A DNA stretch of 64,000 nt from Pararhizobium sp. IMCC21322 (GCF_030758295.1 NZ_CP132335.1:1774412-1838411), one strand, 5' to 3'; positions 8,616 through 18,855 are shown, counted from the stretch's first letter. Program-made: numbers and translations. The notes: generated from the sequence alone by a model not told the origin.

Positions 8616-10658
8616 TTATTCTTCCAGGAACCACTGAGCTCCGCGATATGGGTATGTCCGATAATACTCATAAGACGCAGTTTTGAATTCCGGAACATTT
8701 TTCAGCTTGTTGTTCACATAGATCGGATCAGGCGTCAGAGCCGTACCGATGAACAGCAGATTGCCGGTCATGTTCTCAACCATACGTGCACCCAGCATGT
8801 TGGACTTGTCTGTGCCAACAGGCTCGGACTGAAATGCGTTGATGTCTTCAATCAACTGCATGACATATTCCGGTGGCTTCACGCCTTTGGCGCCGTTTGT
8901 GTCCACATATTCAGCCCACAACATACCAACGCGGTGTGCAAAATAGTTCTCAAATGGTGGAACCCAGAGCTCATTGTTGCCAAGGATAATACCAAGTGGC
9001 TGGCCTTTTTCCCAAAGACCCACATCCAGCTGATTGGAAGACTGAGCCGAACGATACTCATCCGGTGTCACTTCCTTAACAGTGGTTTTGATGCCCACAT
9101 TTGACCAGTACTGACCGACCAGTTCAACAACTTGTCCGGCAATACCCTGTGTCGCGAATTGCAGGTTCAGAACCAGCGGATCGCCATTTGGCAAATCACG
9201 GAAGCCATCGCCGTCTGCATCAGCTAGGCCGACTTCGTCGAGCAGTGAGTTTGCTTCATCAGGCGCAAATTCAGTAGCAAATGTCTTCCATTTGGGATCG
9301 ACAAAATCCGGTACCGGAGAGAAGCCGGTGAACTGCTGGATGGTGCCTTGACCGAAATACGCGACTTCGTTCAGTTCTTCGCGGTTGATGGCAATTGACA
9401 TGGCCTTGCGGAAATTGAAATCGCCGAAGACTTTGCGTTTTTCCTCATCAGCCGAAGTCACGTTGAACGAAAATGCGTGCATCGCGATTTTTGGCTTCAA
9501 TTGGACGGAGTAGCCGCCCTTTTCCTGATTTTCCAGAAGCAGCGGTGCATCTGACAATTGCAGGGACTGTGTCTTGTAGTCCACTTCGCCATTGATCAGT
9601 TTCAGCAAACGCACCTGGTTGTCATTTGCGTAAACTTCATCCTGCTCATTGATGTATGGGAGCTGATTACCAGCAGTGTCCACCATGAAGAAGTAAGGAT
9701 TTGCAACATAGTGACGGCCCTCAGTGGAGTCCGCAACTGTGATGAATGATTCCAGCGTTGGAACCACGGCGGCTGGCATGTTGGCAACCTTATCCGGGCT
9801 GTTCAGCAGTGGTGACGGGGTATCTGTCCAGTCTGAATTGCCGAAATAGGCTTTGATGACGTCATAGCCATTTTCAAAACCCAATGCTGTGGCTTTTTCA
9901 TCCGCATCAGCACTTATATCCGGGTGAAACTGACCCAGAAAATGCTTGGGCTGGAAGCCCTGTGCAAATGATGTTGCAAAGTGAGCGATCAGACCAGGTT
10001 TTGGCGCTGGCAGAATGAATTTAACTGTCTGCGGATCAATCACCTCAACAGTCATACGCTCGCCGCCAACCAGCACATAGTCTTTTGGCTTTTCATTGAT
10101 GTTTGGATCAAGCGCGATGTTATCGTACCAGAATTTTACATCTTCGGCTGTGAATGGTGCACCATCCGACCATTTGTGACCTGCACGCAGCGAGAAGGTT
10201 ACTTCTGTATAATCGTCATTCCAGGACCAGCTTTTCGCAACATTTGGAACGATGGTCTGAAGATCATCGGAATAACGAACCAGATTGACGTGACGCGTGG
10301 ACAGGAAATCGGATGTGCCGGCTTCTGTCGCATTGGACAGGGCATCCAATGTGCCGCCATAGCTGCCGATCATTTCGTATGGGGCAACAACAAGAGGCTC
10401 GGAAGGCAAACGATCTGCCAGCGCTGGCAGATCAGGATTGCCCTGAATCTTAGCGTTCAGATCGCCAATGGCAGGATTTTCCTGGAACGCCAGTGTGCAG
10501 CTTGCTGCAGCTTGAAATTCAGCGAGCTCAAATTGCTGCGGATATTCACCCGCGGCAACGCCCATCATATCGGCGACGGTTACTTCCGGGCATCCAGCAG
10601 CATAAGCTGTGCTGGATAGCGCGGCGAACGCGACGCCTGTTAAAAATAGTTTCTTCAT
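8616..10658 (-). CDS. periplasmic solute-binding protein, family 5 (oligopeptide-type ABC importer)
   Basis: A 680-residue exported binding protein (SBP_bac_5 type). Residues 1-20 form a signal peptide ending in AYA-A. Typical family sequence includes LRAGHKWSDGAPFTAEDVKFWYDNI and NFRKAMSIAINREELNEV, the latter near the ligand lobe. At 680 residues it is larger than E. coli OppA/DppA (about 510-540), with an added N-terminal region (about residues 21-100) before the first conserved strand. The ligand cannot be deduced; peptides or another bulky solute are possible. The RBS GAGGAG lies about 7 nt before the ATG. It is the first gene of the five-gene operon. Confidence 0.87.
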   Translation of the reverse strand: MKKLFLTGVAFAALSSTAYAAGCPEVTVADMMGVAAGEYPQQFELAEFQAAASCTLAFQENPAIGDLNAKIQGNPDLPALADRLPSEPLVVAPYEMIGSYGGTLDALSNATEAGTSDFLSTRHVNLVRYSDDLQTIVPNVAKSWSWNDDYTEVTFSLRAGHKWSDGAPFTAEDVKFWYDNIALDPNINEKPKDYVLVGGERMTVEVIDPQTVKFILPAPKPGLIAHFATSFAQGFQPKHFLGQFHPDISADADEKATALGFENGYDVIKAYFGNSDWTDTPSPLLNSPDKVANMPAAVVPTLESFITVADSTEGRHYVANPYFFMVDTAGNQLPYINEQDEVYANDNQVRLLKLINGEVDYKTQSLQLSDAPLLLENQEKGGYSVQLKPKIAMHAFSFNVTSADEEKRKVFGDFNFRKAMSIAINREELNEVAYFGQGTIQQFTGFSPVPDFVDPKWKTFATEFAPDEANSLLDEVGLADADGDGFRDLPNGDPLVLNLQFATQGIAGQVVELVGQYWSNVGIKTTVKEVTPDEYRSAQSSNQLDVGLWEKGQPLGIILGNNELWVPPFENYFAHRVGMLWAEYVDTNGAKGVKPPEYVMQLIEDINAFQSEPVGTDKSNMLGARMVENMTGNLLFIGTALTPDPIYVNNKLKNVPEFKTASYEYYRTYPYRGAQWFLEE

Positions 10659-10988
10659 AGATTTATCTCCTCAGGATGTGCATCAGAACTGACAGTGACT
10701 AGCGTTTCTATATGAAGCTTTTACAACGTGGATTTATCAAAGCCTCTTTGGGGGGAACCGTCAAATGCAAATGAGTGCGAAATTATCCGTTACCAACTCG
10801 GTTCGACCACAGCCCCCTGCGATAGCTCATGAAACCGTACGAACCGTCGAATTATCAGTGAAATCGATTATTCTTATCACAGAATAGGAAATTCTGATGA
10901 TCTTCAATTGCAAGGAAGCACTATCTTCCCGGTCCATGCCAGTCACAAAGCGCTGACATACTTAGGGTTGCAGGATTTGGAGCAGACA
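10659..10988. other. divergent intergenic region (opp-like operon / sulfatase)
   Basis: A 330-bp gap holding the promoters for the minus-strand importer and plus-strand sulfatase. The sequence is AT-rich near 10680-10760 and 10860-10905. I saw no convincing paired -35/-10 boxes, operator palindrome or RNA structure. An in-frame TTG at 10908 could extend the sulfatase but lacks an RBS. Confidence 0.5.
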
Positions 10989-12521
10989 TTGAAGAAAAAA
11001 ATTCTGATGATCGTCATTGATCAGTTTCGCGCAGACTGTCTCAATGGTGCACTATCTGGGCATATCAAACTGCCGCATTTGCAGGCGCTGATGCGGGAAA
11101 GCACTTGTTTCAAGCGCCATTATACAGTGACATCTCCATGCGGGCCGTCCCGCGCCAGCCTTTTGACCGGCCTTTACGCCATGAACCATCGGTCAATTCG
11201 CAATGGCAACCCGCTCCCCAGACAGCATCCGACCCTCGCCTCCGAATTCCGCAAGGCAGGATATGAGCCCCTGTTGTTTGGCTATACCGATGTAAGCGCC
11301 GATCCCCATTTTCTGCATCCCAATGACCCGGATTTGAAAAATTATGAAGGCCTTGCCCCCGGATTTTCAGAGGTCGTCAGACTACGATCGGAGAGCAATT
11401 CGTCGTGGATCGGGAACTTGAAAACCAAAGGCTACAATATTCCGGCAGCCTATTGGGACCTGTTTAAACCTGTTGCGGCAAATGGCAACATGGCACCGGC
11501 GATCTCCGATCCTGCCCTTTATGCAGCTGAAGACAGCGATACCGCATATTTAACAAACCGGACACTGGAGGAATTATGCGCCAGAGAGCAGCAGGACTGG
11601 CTTTCTCTGGTAACCTATATTCGCCCACATCCACCTCTGGTAGCGCCGGCGCCTTACAATAAAGCATTTGCGCCTTCAGAATTGCCAGCACCAGTGCGCC
11701 CCCAAAGCCTTGAAAAACACAAAGAGGCCCATCCATATTTCGCCGCAAATTATACACATCCCGCCAATCAGGGTCTGTATATCGGTTTCGATGGCCGTCA
11801 GGATTTGATGTCAGACGACGATGTTGCCGAGTTGCGCGCTGTCTATGCCGGATTGGCGATGGAGGTGGATCACCATATTGGCCGGATTCTGAATTATTTG
11901 CGGGACAGTGGGCAATTTGACGATACGCTGATTGTTGTCACGGCGGACCATGGGGAAATGTTGGGTGATCACTATATGTGGGGCAAGGAAACGCCGCATG
12001 AGGCCGCGCTTCACGTTCCACTCATCATCCGCGATCCGCATAATCCGCAAAGTCACGGGACTGAAATCAATCATTTCACCGAAACTATCGACATCACGCC
12101 AACCTTGCTGGATTGGGTTGGTGAAGAGCCAAATATCAGCTTCAACGGCAAGTCCCTGTTGCCCTTCCTGAAAGGAGAGCCACCCCAATCCTGGCGCAGC
12201 CACATTTTTGCTGAGGTAGATTTTGGTGACCCGCTGGAGCCAACCCGTTTTCAGGAAGCGTTTGGCCTGTCACAGTTCCAGTCGAATTTTGCCGTCATTC
12301 GTGATGATCGCTTCAAATATGTCCATTTTAACGGCGGGTTACCGCCATTGCTATTTGATATGCAGGCCGACCCGCAGGAATTCAACAATCTGGCCGCAGA
12401 GCCATCCCACGCGAGCGAACTTCTGCATTACGCAAATGTGATGCTGGACCACCGCATGTCTTTTGCGCACCACGCAACCAGCCGCATGAAGATAAAGGAA
12501 ACAGGAATTCAGTACGCTTAG
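10989..12521 (+). CDS. sulfatase-superfamily hydrolase, phosphonate monoester hydrolase-like
   Basis: A cytoplasmic (no signal peptide) alkaline-phosphatase-superfamily enzyme of about 510 residues that hydrolyses phosphonate, phosphodiester or sulfate esters. The N-terminus KILMIVIDQFRAD supplies the first metal Asp. SPCGPSRASLLTGLY (about residues 49-63) holds the Cys that is converted to formylglycine in the C-x-P-x-R motif. YIRPHPPLVAPAPY and VVTADHGEMLGDH supply further metal and substrate ligands. The order and wording of these motifs, plus KYVHFNGGLPPLLFD near the C-terminus, match rhizobial and Burkholderia phosphonate monoester hydrolases better than arylsulfatases. The start is taken as TTG 10989 because GGAG at 10979-10982 is well spaced; no ATG fits. 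Confidence 0.82.
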   Translation: MKKKILMIVIDQFRADCLNGALSGHIKLPHLQALMRESTCFKRHYTVTSPCGPSRASLLTGLYAMNHRSIRNGNPLPRQHPTLASEFRKAGYEPLLFGYTDVSADPHFLHPNDPDLKNYEGLAPGFSEVVRLRSESNSSWIGNLKTKGYNIPAAYWDLFKPVAANGNMAPAISDPALYAAEDSDTAYLTNRTLEELCAREQQDWLSLVTYIRPHPPLVAPAPYNKAFAPSELPAPVRPQSLEKHKEAHPYFAANYTHPANQGLYIGFDGRQDLMSDDDVAELRAVYAGLAMEVDHHIGRILNYLRDSGQFDDTLIVVTADHGEMLGDHYMWGKETPHEAALHVPLIIRDPHNPQSHGTEINHFTETIDITPTLLDWVGEEPNISFNGKSLLPFLKGEPPQSWRSHIFAEVDFGDPLEPTRFQEAFGLSQFQSNFAVIRDDRFKYVHFNGGLPPLLFDMQADPQEFNNLAAEPSHASELLHYANVMLDHRMSFAHHATSRMKIKETGIQYA

Positions 12522-12537
12522 AGAAGAGGTGTGGTCG

Positions 12538-12559
12538 GGTCAGCAGGGTTACGCTGACC
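12538..12559. terminator. hairpin at convergent gene ends
   Basis: GGTCAGC (12538-12544) pairs with GCTGACC (12553-12559) around an 8-nt loop, between the sulfatase and the oppositely oriented PCC-protein gene, overlapping the latter's stop. No T-run follows, so termination strength is uncertain. Confidence 0.4.
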
Positions 12560-13394
12560 GCAACAACACTAACTCACAGGTCATCAGCACCGCATTTCCG
12601 TCACGGAGCAAAGGACCATGCATGATTTCGCCATCAAGACCGACAATCAGAATGTCGATATTTGCGCCAGATTGCGGGCCTTTCAGATTGATCAATCCCT
12701 GTCGCACGAGAAATTCCGTTGCATAGCTTTCCATAGTGTCGCCATTGTCAAAGGAAGCACCGATCAGGCTGCCAAGGCCGTGAATTTCCGCCTTTGCCCA
12801 GCCAAGCTTCTTGCAGATTTTTGCCAGTTCCTGACCAATTTCCACATTTGGGCGCAAACGCACCAGAGCCGCATTCGCAGCTGGGTCTGCAGCCGCTCCA
12901 TTTGGCTGGAACAATGTAAAATTTGTCTCTGGATCGAACTGGCCCTCAAACCTTGCATCTGGAAACATCCACCCGGTGAAGGTCGCCGTGTCCTTGATGA
13001 TGCAGCGGTCCGGCAGCATATGACCGGCAAATTGCTTGCCCATTTCATTGGTCCATGACCCATGGCAATGAATGAAGGGTCCGCCATCGCGCCAACCGAA
13101 CACAAGACCAGCCTCTTCAATCCGGCCTGATCCAGCCAGATCATGAGTCTCACTCCACCACGCTGTATGATCATCATCAGGGGAGGGGGCGGGCATGACG
13201 AATTCCAGTTGGCGCACATTTGCGTCTTGAACAGAAAGATAAGCAGACATTGCACCAAGCTTGGCCAACGCCGCAGCAAGTGCTGGCAACACACATTGTC
13301 CGGACTCCAATTCAATGCTGATCGGAACCGCATCCGTGAGGCTGATAAAATGGCGCTCCGGCTCAACCGGACCGGGTTGCCGGATGTAACGCAT
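12549..13394 (-). CDS. tandem PCC/DUF296-domain protein
   Basis: A 281-residue soluble protein made of two PCC-like (plant and prokaryote conserved, DUF296) halves. The N-half (about 25-150) contains LAKLGAMSAYLSVQD, FIHCHGSWTNE and FAGHMLPDRCII, the usual place of the metal-binding His residues and GGH-like turn. The C-half (about 175-280) has KLGWAKAEIHGLGSLIGASF and ILIVGLDGEIMHGPLLRDG. PCC domains are trimeric folds found alone in bacteria or with AT-hooks in plants, and their bacterial function is mostly unknown. The ATG overlaps the stop of the acyl-CoA ligase (TAATG), so the two are translationally coupled and probably act in one pathway. Confidence 0.75.
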   Translation of the reverse strand: MRYIRQPGPVEPERHFISLTDAVPISIELESGQCVLPALAAALAKLGAMSAYLSVQDANVRQLEFVMPAPSPDDDHTAWWSETHDLAGSGRIEEAGLVFGWRDGGPFIHCHGSWTNEMGKQFAGHMLPDRCIIKDTATFTGWMFPDARFEGQFDPETNFTLFQPNGAAADPAANAALVRLRPNVEIGQELAKICKKLGWAKAEIHGLGSLIGASFDNGDTMESYATEFLVRQGLINLKGPQSGANIDILIVGLDGEIMHGPLLRDGNAVLMTCELVLLRSA

Positions 13395-14974
13395 TACGTC
13401 TCTGCACCTTCTGCCAACCGTCTTTCATACTCAGCACGCACAAGTTTTTTGGTAATCTTGCCATAGCCGGATTTCGGCAATTCATCCCAGAACACAATGG
13501 ATTTTGGCATCTTGTAGCTTGCGACTTTTCCAGTCAGCCAATTTCGCAAACCTTCGGCCTCGATTGTCTGGCCCTTGGCAGGCACACAAACTGCAATACC
13601 AATTTCTCCCCATTTGGGATCGGGATACCCAAAAATTGCCACCTCGGAAATTGCTGGATGCAGCAGAAATTTCTCTTCGGTCTCGCGTGGGTAAATATTT
13701 GAACCACCGGAGATATACATGTCGGATTTCCGGCCCGTCAGATAGAAGAATCCATCTGCATCCATGTGTCCCACATCACCGGTGCAAAACCAGCCATTGC
13801 GGAAGGCTTCGGCATTGGCATTCGGGTTGTCCCAATAGCCTGAAAATACGGCAGGTCCGATAATGCAGAACTCTCCCGTTTCGCTAGGTGCGACTTCGTG
13901 GCCGTTAGCGTCCTGAATCTGTATCTGCATACCGGTGCGGGCTGTGCCACATGTGCCTTCACGGCGCGCTTCGGTGCTGCCATCTTCATGCAGATCAGGG
14001 CGCAACACGGTAATTGCGCCGGTCACTTCACCAAGACCAAAATACTGAACCAGTACGGGGCCCAGTTTTTCCAGAGCCGCAATCTGATCGGTCCGGTACA
14101 TTGGCGCGCCAGCATAAATGACATGCCGAAGCGAGCTGTGATCAACGCTGTCGACAGCGGGGTGCTCGACAAGCATTTTAACAATGGTCGGAACCGAGAA
14201 CAGATTGCTGACACGCCAACGCTCGATCAACTGCCAGATTTCTTCTGCGTCAAATCCAATGGATGCGGGCAGGATGGTTGGCACACCGCGTGCCACTTGC
14301 ATCAGCATATGCACGCCAGCGCCATGGGACATTGGGGCAACCGCAATCGAGGCGTCATTTTCAGTGGTTCCGGGCATCAGATCGCTGAGATGGTTGGTCA
14401 CCACAAAAGCCATCTGGCCATGGGTCAGAACGGCGGCTTTCGGAAAGCCGGTCGTGCCCGATGTGTAAAACAGCCAACACGGATCATCATACTCGGCATC
14501 ACATAGCGGCGTCGTGGCGTCCTGGTATTGGTCGACCAGCGCGTCATAGTCGGTCCCGAAACCGGATGCGCCGATTGATATCATGAATTCCAGATCATCA
14601 GCGCAATGGCTTGCGTGATCAGCAAACACGGATTGTATGATCATGCCCTTGGCGCCACTGGAGCGTACAATCCAGGACAGATCGTCCGGACTGCCGCGAA
14701 AATTGGCCGGCACCCAGATGGCACCAACACGCCAGCAGGCAAAGGCTGATTCAAACACCTGATTGCAATTATGCGACTGAACAACAATGCGGTCGCCCTT
14801 TTGCACGCCATGGATTTCCACCAAGGCGCGCGCCATGGCATTGACCCGCGCATTCAGTGCTGACCAGGACCACTCAGCATCGCCCCAAACGAGACCCGGC
14901 ATGTCTGGAAAGCGCCTTGCAGACTGTTCCAGAAAGTGCGCCAGGTTCATGACCCGATTGGAATTGCGTTGCAT
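13394..14974 (-). CDS. AMP-forming acyl-CoA ligase
   Basis: A member of the ANL superfamily that activates a carboxylic acid to acyl-AMP and then acyl-CoA; 526 residues, cytoplasmic. Motifs in order: FYTSGTTGFPKAAVLTH (phosphate-binding loop), YFGLGEVTGA (adenine site), GWFCTGDVGHMDADGF with the ribose-binding Asp, LTGRKSDMYISGG at the hinge, and PKSGYGKITKK with the catalytic Lys near the C-terminus. The substrate is not evident. Context (thiolase upstream, PCC protein coupled downstream) suggests degradation of an aromatic, branched or steroid-like side-chain acid. Confidence 0.87.
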   Translation of the reverse strand: MQRNSNRVMNLAHFLEQSARRFPDMPGLVWGDAEWSWSALNARVNAMARALVEIHGVQKGDRIVVQSHNCNQVFESAFACWRVGAIWVPANFRGSPDDLSWIVRSSGAKGMIIQSVFADHASHCADDLEFMISIGASGFGTDYDALVDQYQDATTPLCDAEYDDPCWLFYTSGTTGFPKAAVLTHGQMAFVVTNHLSDLMPGTTENDASIAVAPMSHGAGVHMLMQVARGVPTILPASIGFDAEEIWQLIERWRVSNLFSVPTIVKMLVEHPAVDSVDHSSLRHVIYAGAPMYRTDQIAALEKLGPVLVQYFGLGEVTGAITVLRPDLHEDGSTEARREGTCGTARTGMQIQIQDANGHEVAPSETGEFCIIGPAVFSGYWDNPNANAEAFRNGWFCTGDVGHMDADGFFYLTGRKSDMYISGGSNIYPRETEEKFLLHPAISEVAIFGYPDPKWGEIGIAVCVPAKGQTIEAEGLRNWLTGKVASYKMPKSIVFWDELPKSGYGKITKKLVRAEYERRLAEGAET

Positions 14975-14985
14975 AATTTGTGACC

Positions 14986-16158
14986 TTACTGCACGCGTTC
15001 AAGAATGGAGACGTAGTTTGATACCGCTGCACCGCCCATGTTAAAGACAGCACCAAGCTCGGCGTTCGGTATCTGCATGTCGCCAGCTTCACCCATTAAC
15101 TGCATGGCGGCCATAACATGCATCGAAACGCCGGTTGCCCCAATTGGGTGACCCTTGGATTTCAACCCGCCGGATGGGTTCACCGGCAACTTTCCATCCT
15201 TCCGGGTCCAACCCTCACGCGCCGCTTTCCATCCTTCACCGCGTTTGGTCAGGCCCATCGCTTCATATTCAATCATCTCGGCAATTGTAAAACAGTCATG
15301 GGTTTCAACAAAGTCCAGTGCATCCAGATCAACACCGGATGATGTTTTGGCCTGTGTCCAGGCCCGATGCGCGCCCTCAAATGCGGTCATGTCACGCCGT
15401 GACAGAGGAAACACATCATTGCTGTTGGCCCGCGCGCGAAAGCTGATAGCCCGCGCCAGATCTTTAGCGGTTTCCCGGTCAGCAAGGACAATCGCGGCAG
15501 CACCATCCGATACCAGCGAGCAGTCCGTACGTCTGAGGGGAGGCGCCACCAACGGGTTCTTCTCGGACACCGTATTGCAGAAATCAAAGCCAAAATCCCG
15601 CTGCATATGGGCAAAGGGATTATGTACACCATTGGCATGGTTTTTGGCCGCAATCATCGCCATTTCGGCGCTTCGATCGCCGTTCTTCTGGAAATAGGAT
15701 TGTGTTATCTGTGCAAAAATACCAGCGAAACCACCGCTAACCCCCGCCTCTTCTTTGCGATAGGACGCGCTGAGAAGAATATCGCCGACTTTTGCGTTTG
15801 AGGTGGCAGACATTTTTTCCGCCCCCACGACCAAGGCAATGCGTCCGCGTCCGCTGGCAATAAAGTCGGCAGCGGTATACAGCGCCGCCGAACCTGTGGC
15901 ACAGGCGTTTTCTGTGCGAATGGCAGGCGTGTGCTCAAGGCCCGGCACAACAACACCAAGCAGGGCCGCTTCAAAACCCTGATCTGAAAACCCGTTATTG
16001 AGAACGCCAATTGAGGCGAAATCAACACTATCGGGCGTAACACCTGCATGGTCCAAAGCCGCCCCGCCAATTTCAGCCATAAGCGCTTCCACATCTGGGG
16101 CATCACTTTTGCCGAACCGGCTATGCGCCCATCCAACGATCACGGGATCTGAATTCAT
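14986..16158 (-). CDS. thiolase-family protein (SCP-x/acetyl-CoA acetyltransferase type)
   Basis: A 390-residue thiolase-fold enzyme of the lipid-transfer/SCP2 type. The nucleophilic Cys is in ENACATGSAAL (about residue 86). The catalytic His regions are ETHDCFTIAE and GGLKSKGHPIGATG. FNMGGAAVSNYVSILE closes the protein, where many thiolases carry a second catalytic Cys (C-x-G); here the sequence is N-M-G-G, as in several SCP-x thiolases that cleave or condense bulky acyl-CoAs. It lies 11 bp upstream of the acyl-CoA ligase in the same direction, so the pair probably activates and cleaves one substrate class. Confidence 0.85.
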   Translation of the reverse strand: MNSDPVIVGWAHSRFGKSDAPDVEALMAEIGGAALDHAGVTPDSVDFASIGVLNNGFSDQGFEAALLGVVVPGLEHTPAIRTENACATGSAALYTAADFIASGRGRIALVVGAEKMSATSNAKVGDILLSASYRKEEAGVSGGFAGIFAQITQSYFQKNGDRSAEMAMIAAKNHANGVHNPFAHMQRDFGFDFCNTVSEKNPLVAPPLRRTDCSLVSDGAAAIVLADRETAKDLARAISFRARANSNDVFPLSRRDMTAFEGAHRAWTQAKTSSGVDLDALDFVETHDCFTIAEMIEYEAMGLTKRGEGWKAAREGWTRKDGKLPVNPSGGLKSKGHPIGATGVSMHVMAAMQLMGEAGDMQIPNAELGAVFNMGGAAVSNYVSILERVQ

Positions 16159-16184
16159 TCTATTCCTTTCAAGCCCGGTCCGCC

Positions 16185-17108
16185 CTAGCCCTGAGGCGTC
16201 ATGGCTTCCCGCTGGCGGGCGCGTTCAAGCCCCAGTTTGCGTTCCCGATAGATAATGATCAACCCGGCAAGGATCACAAGCGCAACGCCGGCGAGTGTAT
16301 TGGCAGTCAAAACTTCATCAAATATTGTGTAGCCCACAATGACAGCCAACAGGATCGAGATATATTCAAAAGGCGCAATGACAGATGTCTCAGCAAACCG
16401 ATAGGACATGGTCAGCAATATTTGTCCAATCCCGCCCAGAATGCCCGCCATGATGAGCAAACCCAACTCGGGAAGTTCCGGGACAACCCAGCCAAAGGGC
16501 AGGGATACAAGGGAAAGCAGCGTAGCAGTGATGGAGAAGTAGAACACAATCGCAGCCGTGCTTTCTGTGTTGACCAGTTTGCGAATGAACACTTGAGCCA
16601 GAGCCATGAAAACGGCACTGATCAAGGTCAGGAACGCCCCGATGGTCTCCAGCTTGTCGGCAGATTCAACGCTGATGACAGTGAGGCGTGGCATCAGAAT
16701 GACAACCACTCCTACCAGTCCGAGAACCACCGCTGACAGGCGAAACACCCGGACCTGTTCCCCCAAAAACATTGCCGCAAAAATAACGGTCAAAACAGGC
16801 GCAGCGTAGCCAATTGCGGTGACTTCGGGCAGCGGCAACAGCCCAAGCGCAGTGAAGCCCATGGCCATGGAAGCTGTCCCCACCAGTCCGCGCCAGACAT
16901 GGCCCATCGGGTTGTTGGTTTTGAGGCCCTGTTTCAAATCATGCTGCCAGGCAAGCCAAACGAGAATGACCGGAATGGCAAACAGTGACCTGAAAAAGAC
17001 GGCCTCGCCAGGTGGAATGTGATCGGCAACGGCTTTGATGCAGCTTGCCATGGCGACAAAGATTGTCACCGACATGAGTTTCAGTAAAATTCCGCGTAGT
17101 GGGTTCAT
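16185..17108 (-). CDS. EamA/DMT-superfamily transporter
   Basis: A 307-residue inner-membrane protein with about ten hydrophobic helices arranged as two EamA repeats. The first runs from about residue 5 to 135 (FVAMASCIKAVADHIPPGEAVFFRSLFAIP is the typical opening and was read in two pieces). The second runs from about 150 to 285 (ISAVFMALAQVFIRKL, later EYISILLAVIVGY). The C-terminus is basic and cytoplasmic. Such proteins usually export small metabolites. It lies between betA (85 bp upstream) and the thiolase (26 bp downstream) in the same orientation, so it may be the distal gene of the bet transcript or the first gene of the acyl-CoA module. Confidence 0.85.
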   Translation of the reverse strand: MNPLRGILLKLMSVTIFVAMASCIKAVADHIPPGEAVFFRSLFAIPVILVWLAWQHDLKQGLKTNNPMGHVWRGLVGTASMAMGFTALGLLPLPEVTAIGYAAPVLTVIFAAMFLGEQVRVFRLSAVVLGLVGVVVILMPRLTVISVESADKLETIGAFLTLISAVFMALAQVFIRKLVNTESTAAIVFYFSITATLLSLVSLPFGWVVPELPELGLLIMAGILGGIGQILLTMSYRFAETSVIAPFEYISILLAVIVGYTIFDEVLTANTLAGVALVILAGLIIIYRERKLGLERARQREAMTPQG

Positions 17109-17193
17109 GACTGGCCTGAATGGAAGGAGTTGTAAGAGTTCAGATATCTACCGCGAGTCGCATACAGCATGCAATCGGGGGCAGGTCCGCGCC

Positions 17194-18855
17194 TTACCTT
17201 TGTGATGTCTTCCAATCCGGATGCAGCCATGGTTCCGAATTGGATCGGCTCAGAGGATCACGGCCCAGAATATGGTCTGATGCCTTCTCACCCACCATGA
17301 TGGAAGGGGCATTCAGATTGCCATTGGTAATCCGGGGGAAGATTGAGCTGTCAGCAACCCGCAATCCCTCCACGCCAATCACGCGGCAGGTTGGATCAAC
17401 AACCGCCATGAGATCGTCCGTGCTGCCCATTTTGGCGGTTCCGCAAGGGTGATAGGCACTCTCGGCATGGTCACGAATAAACCCATCCAACTCATCATCG
17501 CTTTGAAGCGCGCTGCCCGGTTGAATTTCGTGTGACGTGTAGGGTTTGAACGCAGGTTGCGCGAAAATCTCGCGGGTCAGCCTGATACAGGTTCTGAAAT
17601 CCTGCCAGTCACTGTCATCGCTCATATAGTTGAAGTTGATTTTCGGAGCCTCATCGGGATTGTTGGAACGCAGTGTAACCGCACCGCGAGACAAAGAACG
17701 CATTGGCCCGACATGGGCCTGGAACCCATGCCCTTCGGCCGCTGTCTGGCCGTCATAGCGTACAGCGATCGGCAGGAAGTGATACTGGATATCGGGGTAA
17801 TCCACACCGGCTTTTGAGCGAATGAAGGCGGCAGATTCGAACTGGTTGGAAGCGCCCATGCCGGTGCGCGTAAACAACCACTGCGCACCAATCAGTGCCT
17901 TGCCCCAAAGGTTCCAGTATTTGTAAAGCGTGATGGGTTGGCTGGCCGCCATCTGGATATAAAGCTCCAGATGATCCTGCAGGTTTTGTCCAACGCCCGG
18001 ACGATCCGCCACCACTGCGATCCCGTGTTCCGCCAAATGCTCTGCTGGACCGATGCCTGACAACATTAAAAGCTTTGGTGTGTTGATGGAGGAAGCGGCA
18101 AGGATGACTTCCCGGTTTGCCCGGACTGTTTCAACCTGATCACCGCGCTTGATTTCCACGCCAATGGCGCGGCCATCTTCAAACACCACGCGTTGCGCCA
18201 GGGCGCGGATGATTGAGCAATTGTCCCGCTTTAACGCCGGTTTGAGATAGGCATTGGCCGCCGACCAGCGCCGACCGCGCCACACGGTCTGCTCCATTGG
18301 GCCAAAACCCTCTTGCTGCTCGCCATTATAATCGTCGGTGAGCGGATACCCGGCCTGTTGACCGGCATCGACAAAGGCCTGAAACAACGGGTTTTTGCGC
18401 GGTCCTCTGGTAACATGCAATGGCCCGCGCGTGCCACGCCAGGAACGATCCCCGCCATGGCCGCCTTCATGCCAGTGCTCCATGCGCTTGTAATAGGGCA
18501 GCACGTCGGTATAGGCCCAGCCCTCGGCGCCGCTTTCGGCCCAATAATCAAAGTCCTTTGCATGGCCGCGCACATAGACCATGCCATTGATGGAGGATGA
18601 CCCGCCAACGACCTTGCCGCGCGGCACGACAAGCTCCCGTCCGCCAAGATAGGGTTCGGGCTCCGATGTGTAGCCCCAATCATAGCGCGCCATATTCATA
18701 GGATAGGACAAGGCCGCTGGCATTTGAATAAATGGGCCAGCATCCGTGCCGCCATATTCGATGACAAGGACCGAATGCTTGCCGTTTTCCGACAGGCGGT
18801 AAGCCATGGCACAGCCTGCAGAACCGGCACCAACAATGACAAAATCAGCTTGCAT
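17194..18855 (-). CDS. betA: choline dehydrogenase (GMC oxidoreductase)
   Basis: A membrane-associated FAD enzyme oxidising choline to betaine aldehyde. The N-terminus has the FAD dinucleotide motif VGAGSAGC. The GMC signature [18 protein letters not shown] is present at about residues 75-95, and the second signature is near [18 protein letters not shown]. The catalytic pair is [11 protein letters not shown] (His) and [13 protein letters not shown] (Asn). At 553 residues the length is right for BetA. It overlaps betB by one base (TGATG), and betI lies further upstream, giving the canonical betIBA order, presumably controlled by choline through BetI. Confidence 0.93.
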   Translation of the reverse strand: MQADFVIVGAGSAGCAMAYRLSENGKHSVLVIEYGGTDAGPFIQMPAALSYPMNMARYDWGYTSEPEPYLGGRELVVPRGKVVGGSSSINGMVYVRGHAKDFDYWAESGAEGWAYTDVLPYYKRMEHWHEGGHGGDRSWRGTRGPLHVTRGPRKNPLFQAFVDAGQQAGYPLTDDYNGEQQEGFGPMEQTVWRGRRWSAANAYLKPALKRDNCSIIRALAQRVVFEDGRAIGVEIKRGDQVETVRANREVILAASSINTPKLLMLSGIGPAEHLAEHGIAVVADRPGVGQNLQDHLELYIQMAASQPITLYKYWNLWGKALIGAQWLFTRTGMGASNQFESAAFIRSKAGVDYPDIQYHFLPIAVRYDGQTAAEGHGFQAHVGPMRSLSRGAVTLRSNNPDEAPKINFNYMSDDSDWQDFRTCIRLTREIFAQPAFKPYTSHEIQPGSALQSDDELDGFIRDHAESAYHPCGTAKMGSTDDLMAVVDPTCRVIGVEGLRVADSSIFPRITNGNLNAPSIMVGEKASDHILGRDPLSRSNSEPWLHPDWKTSQR

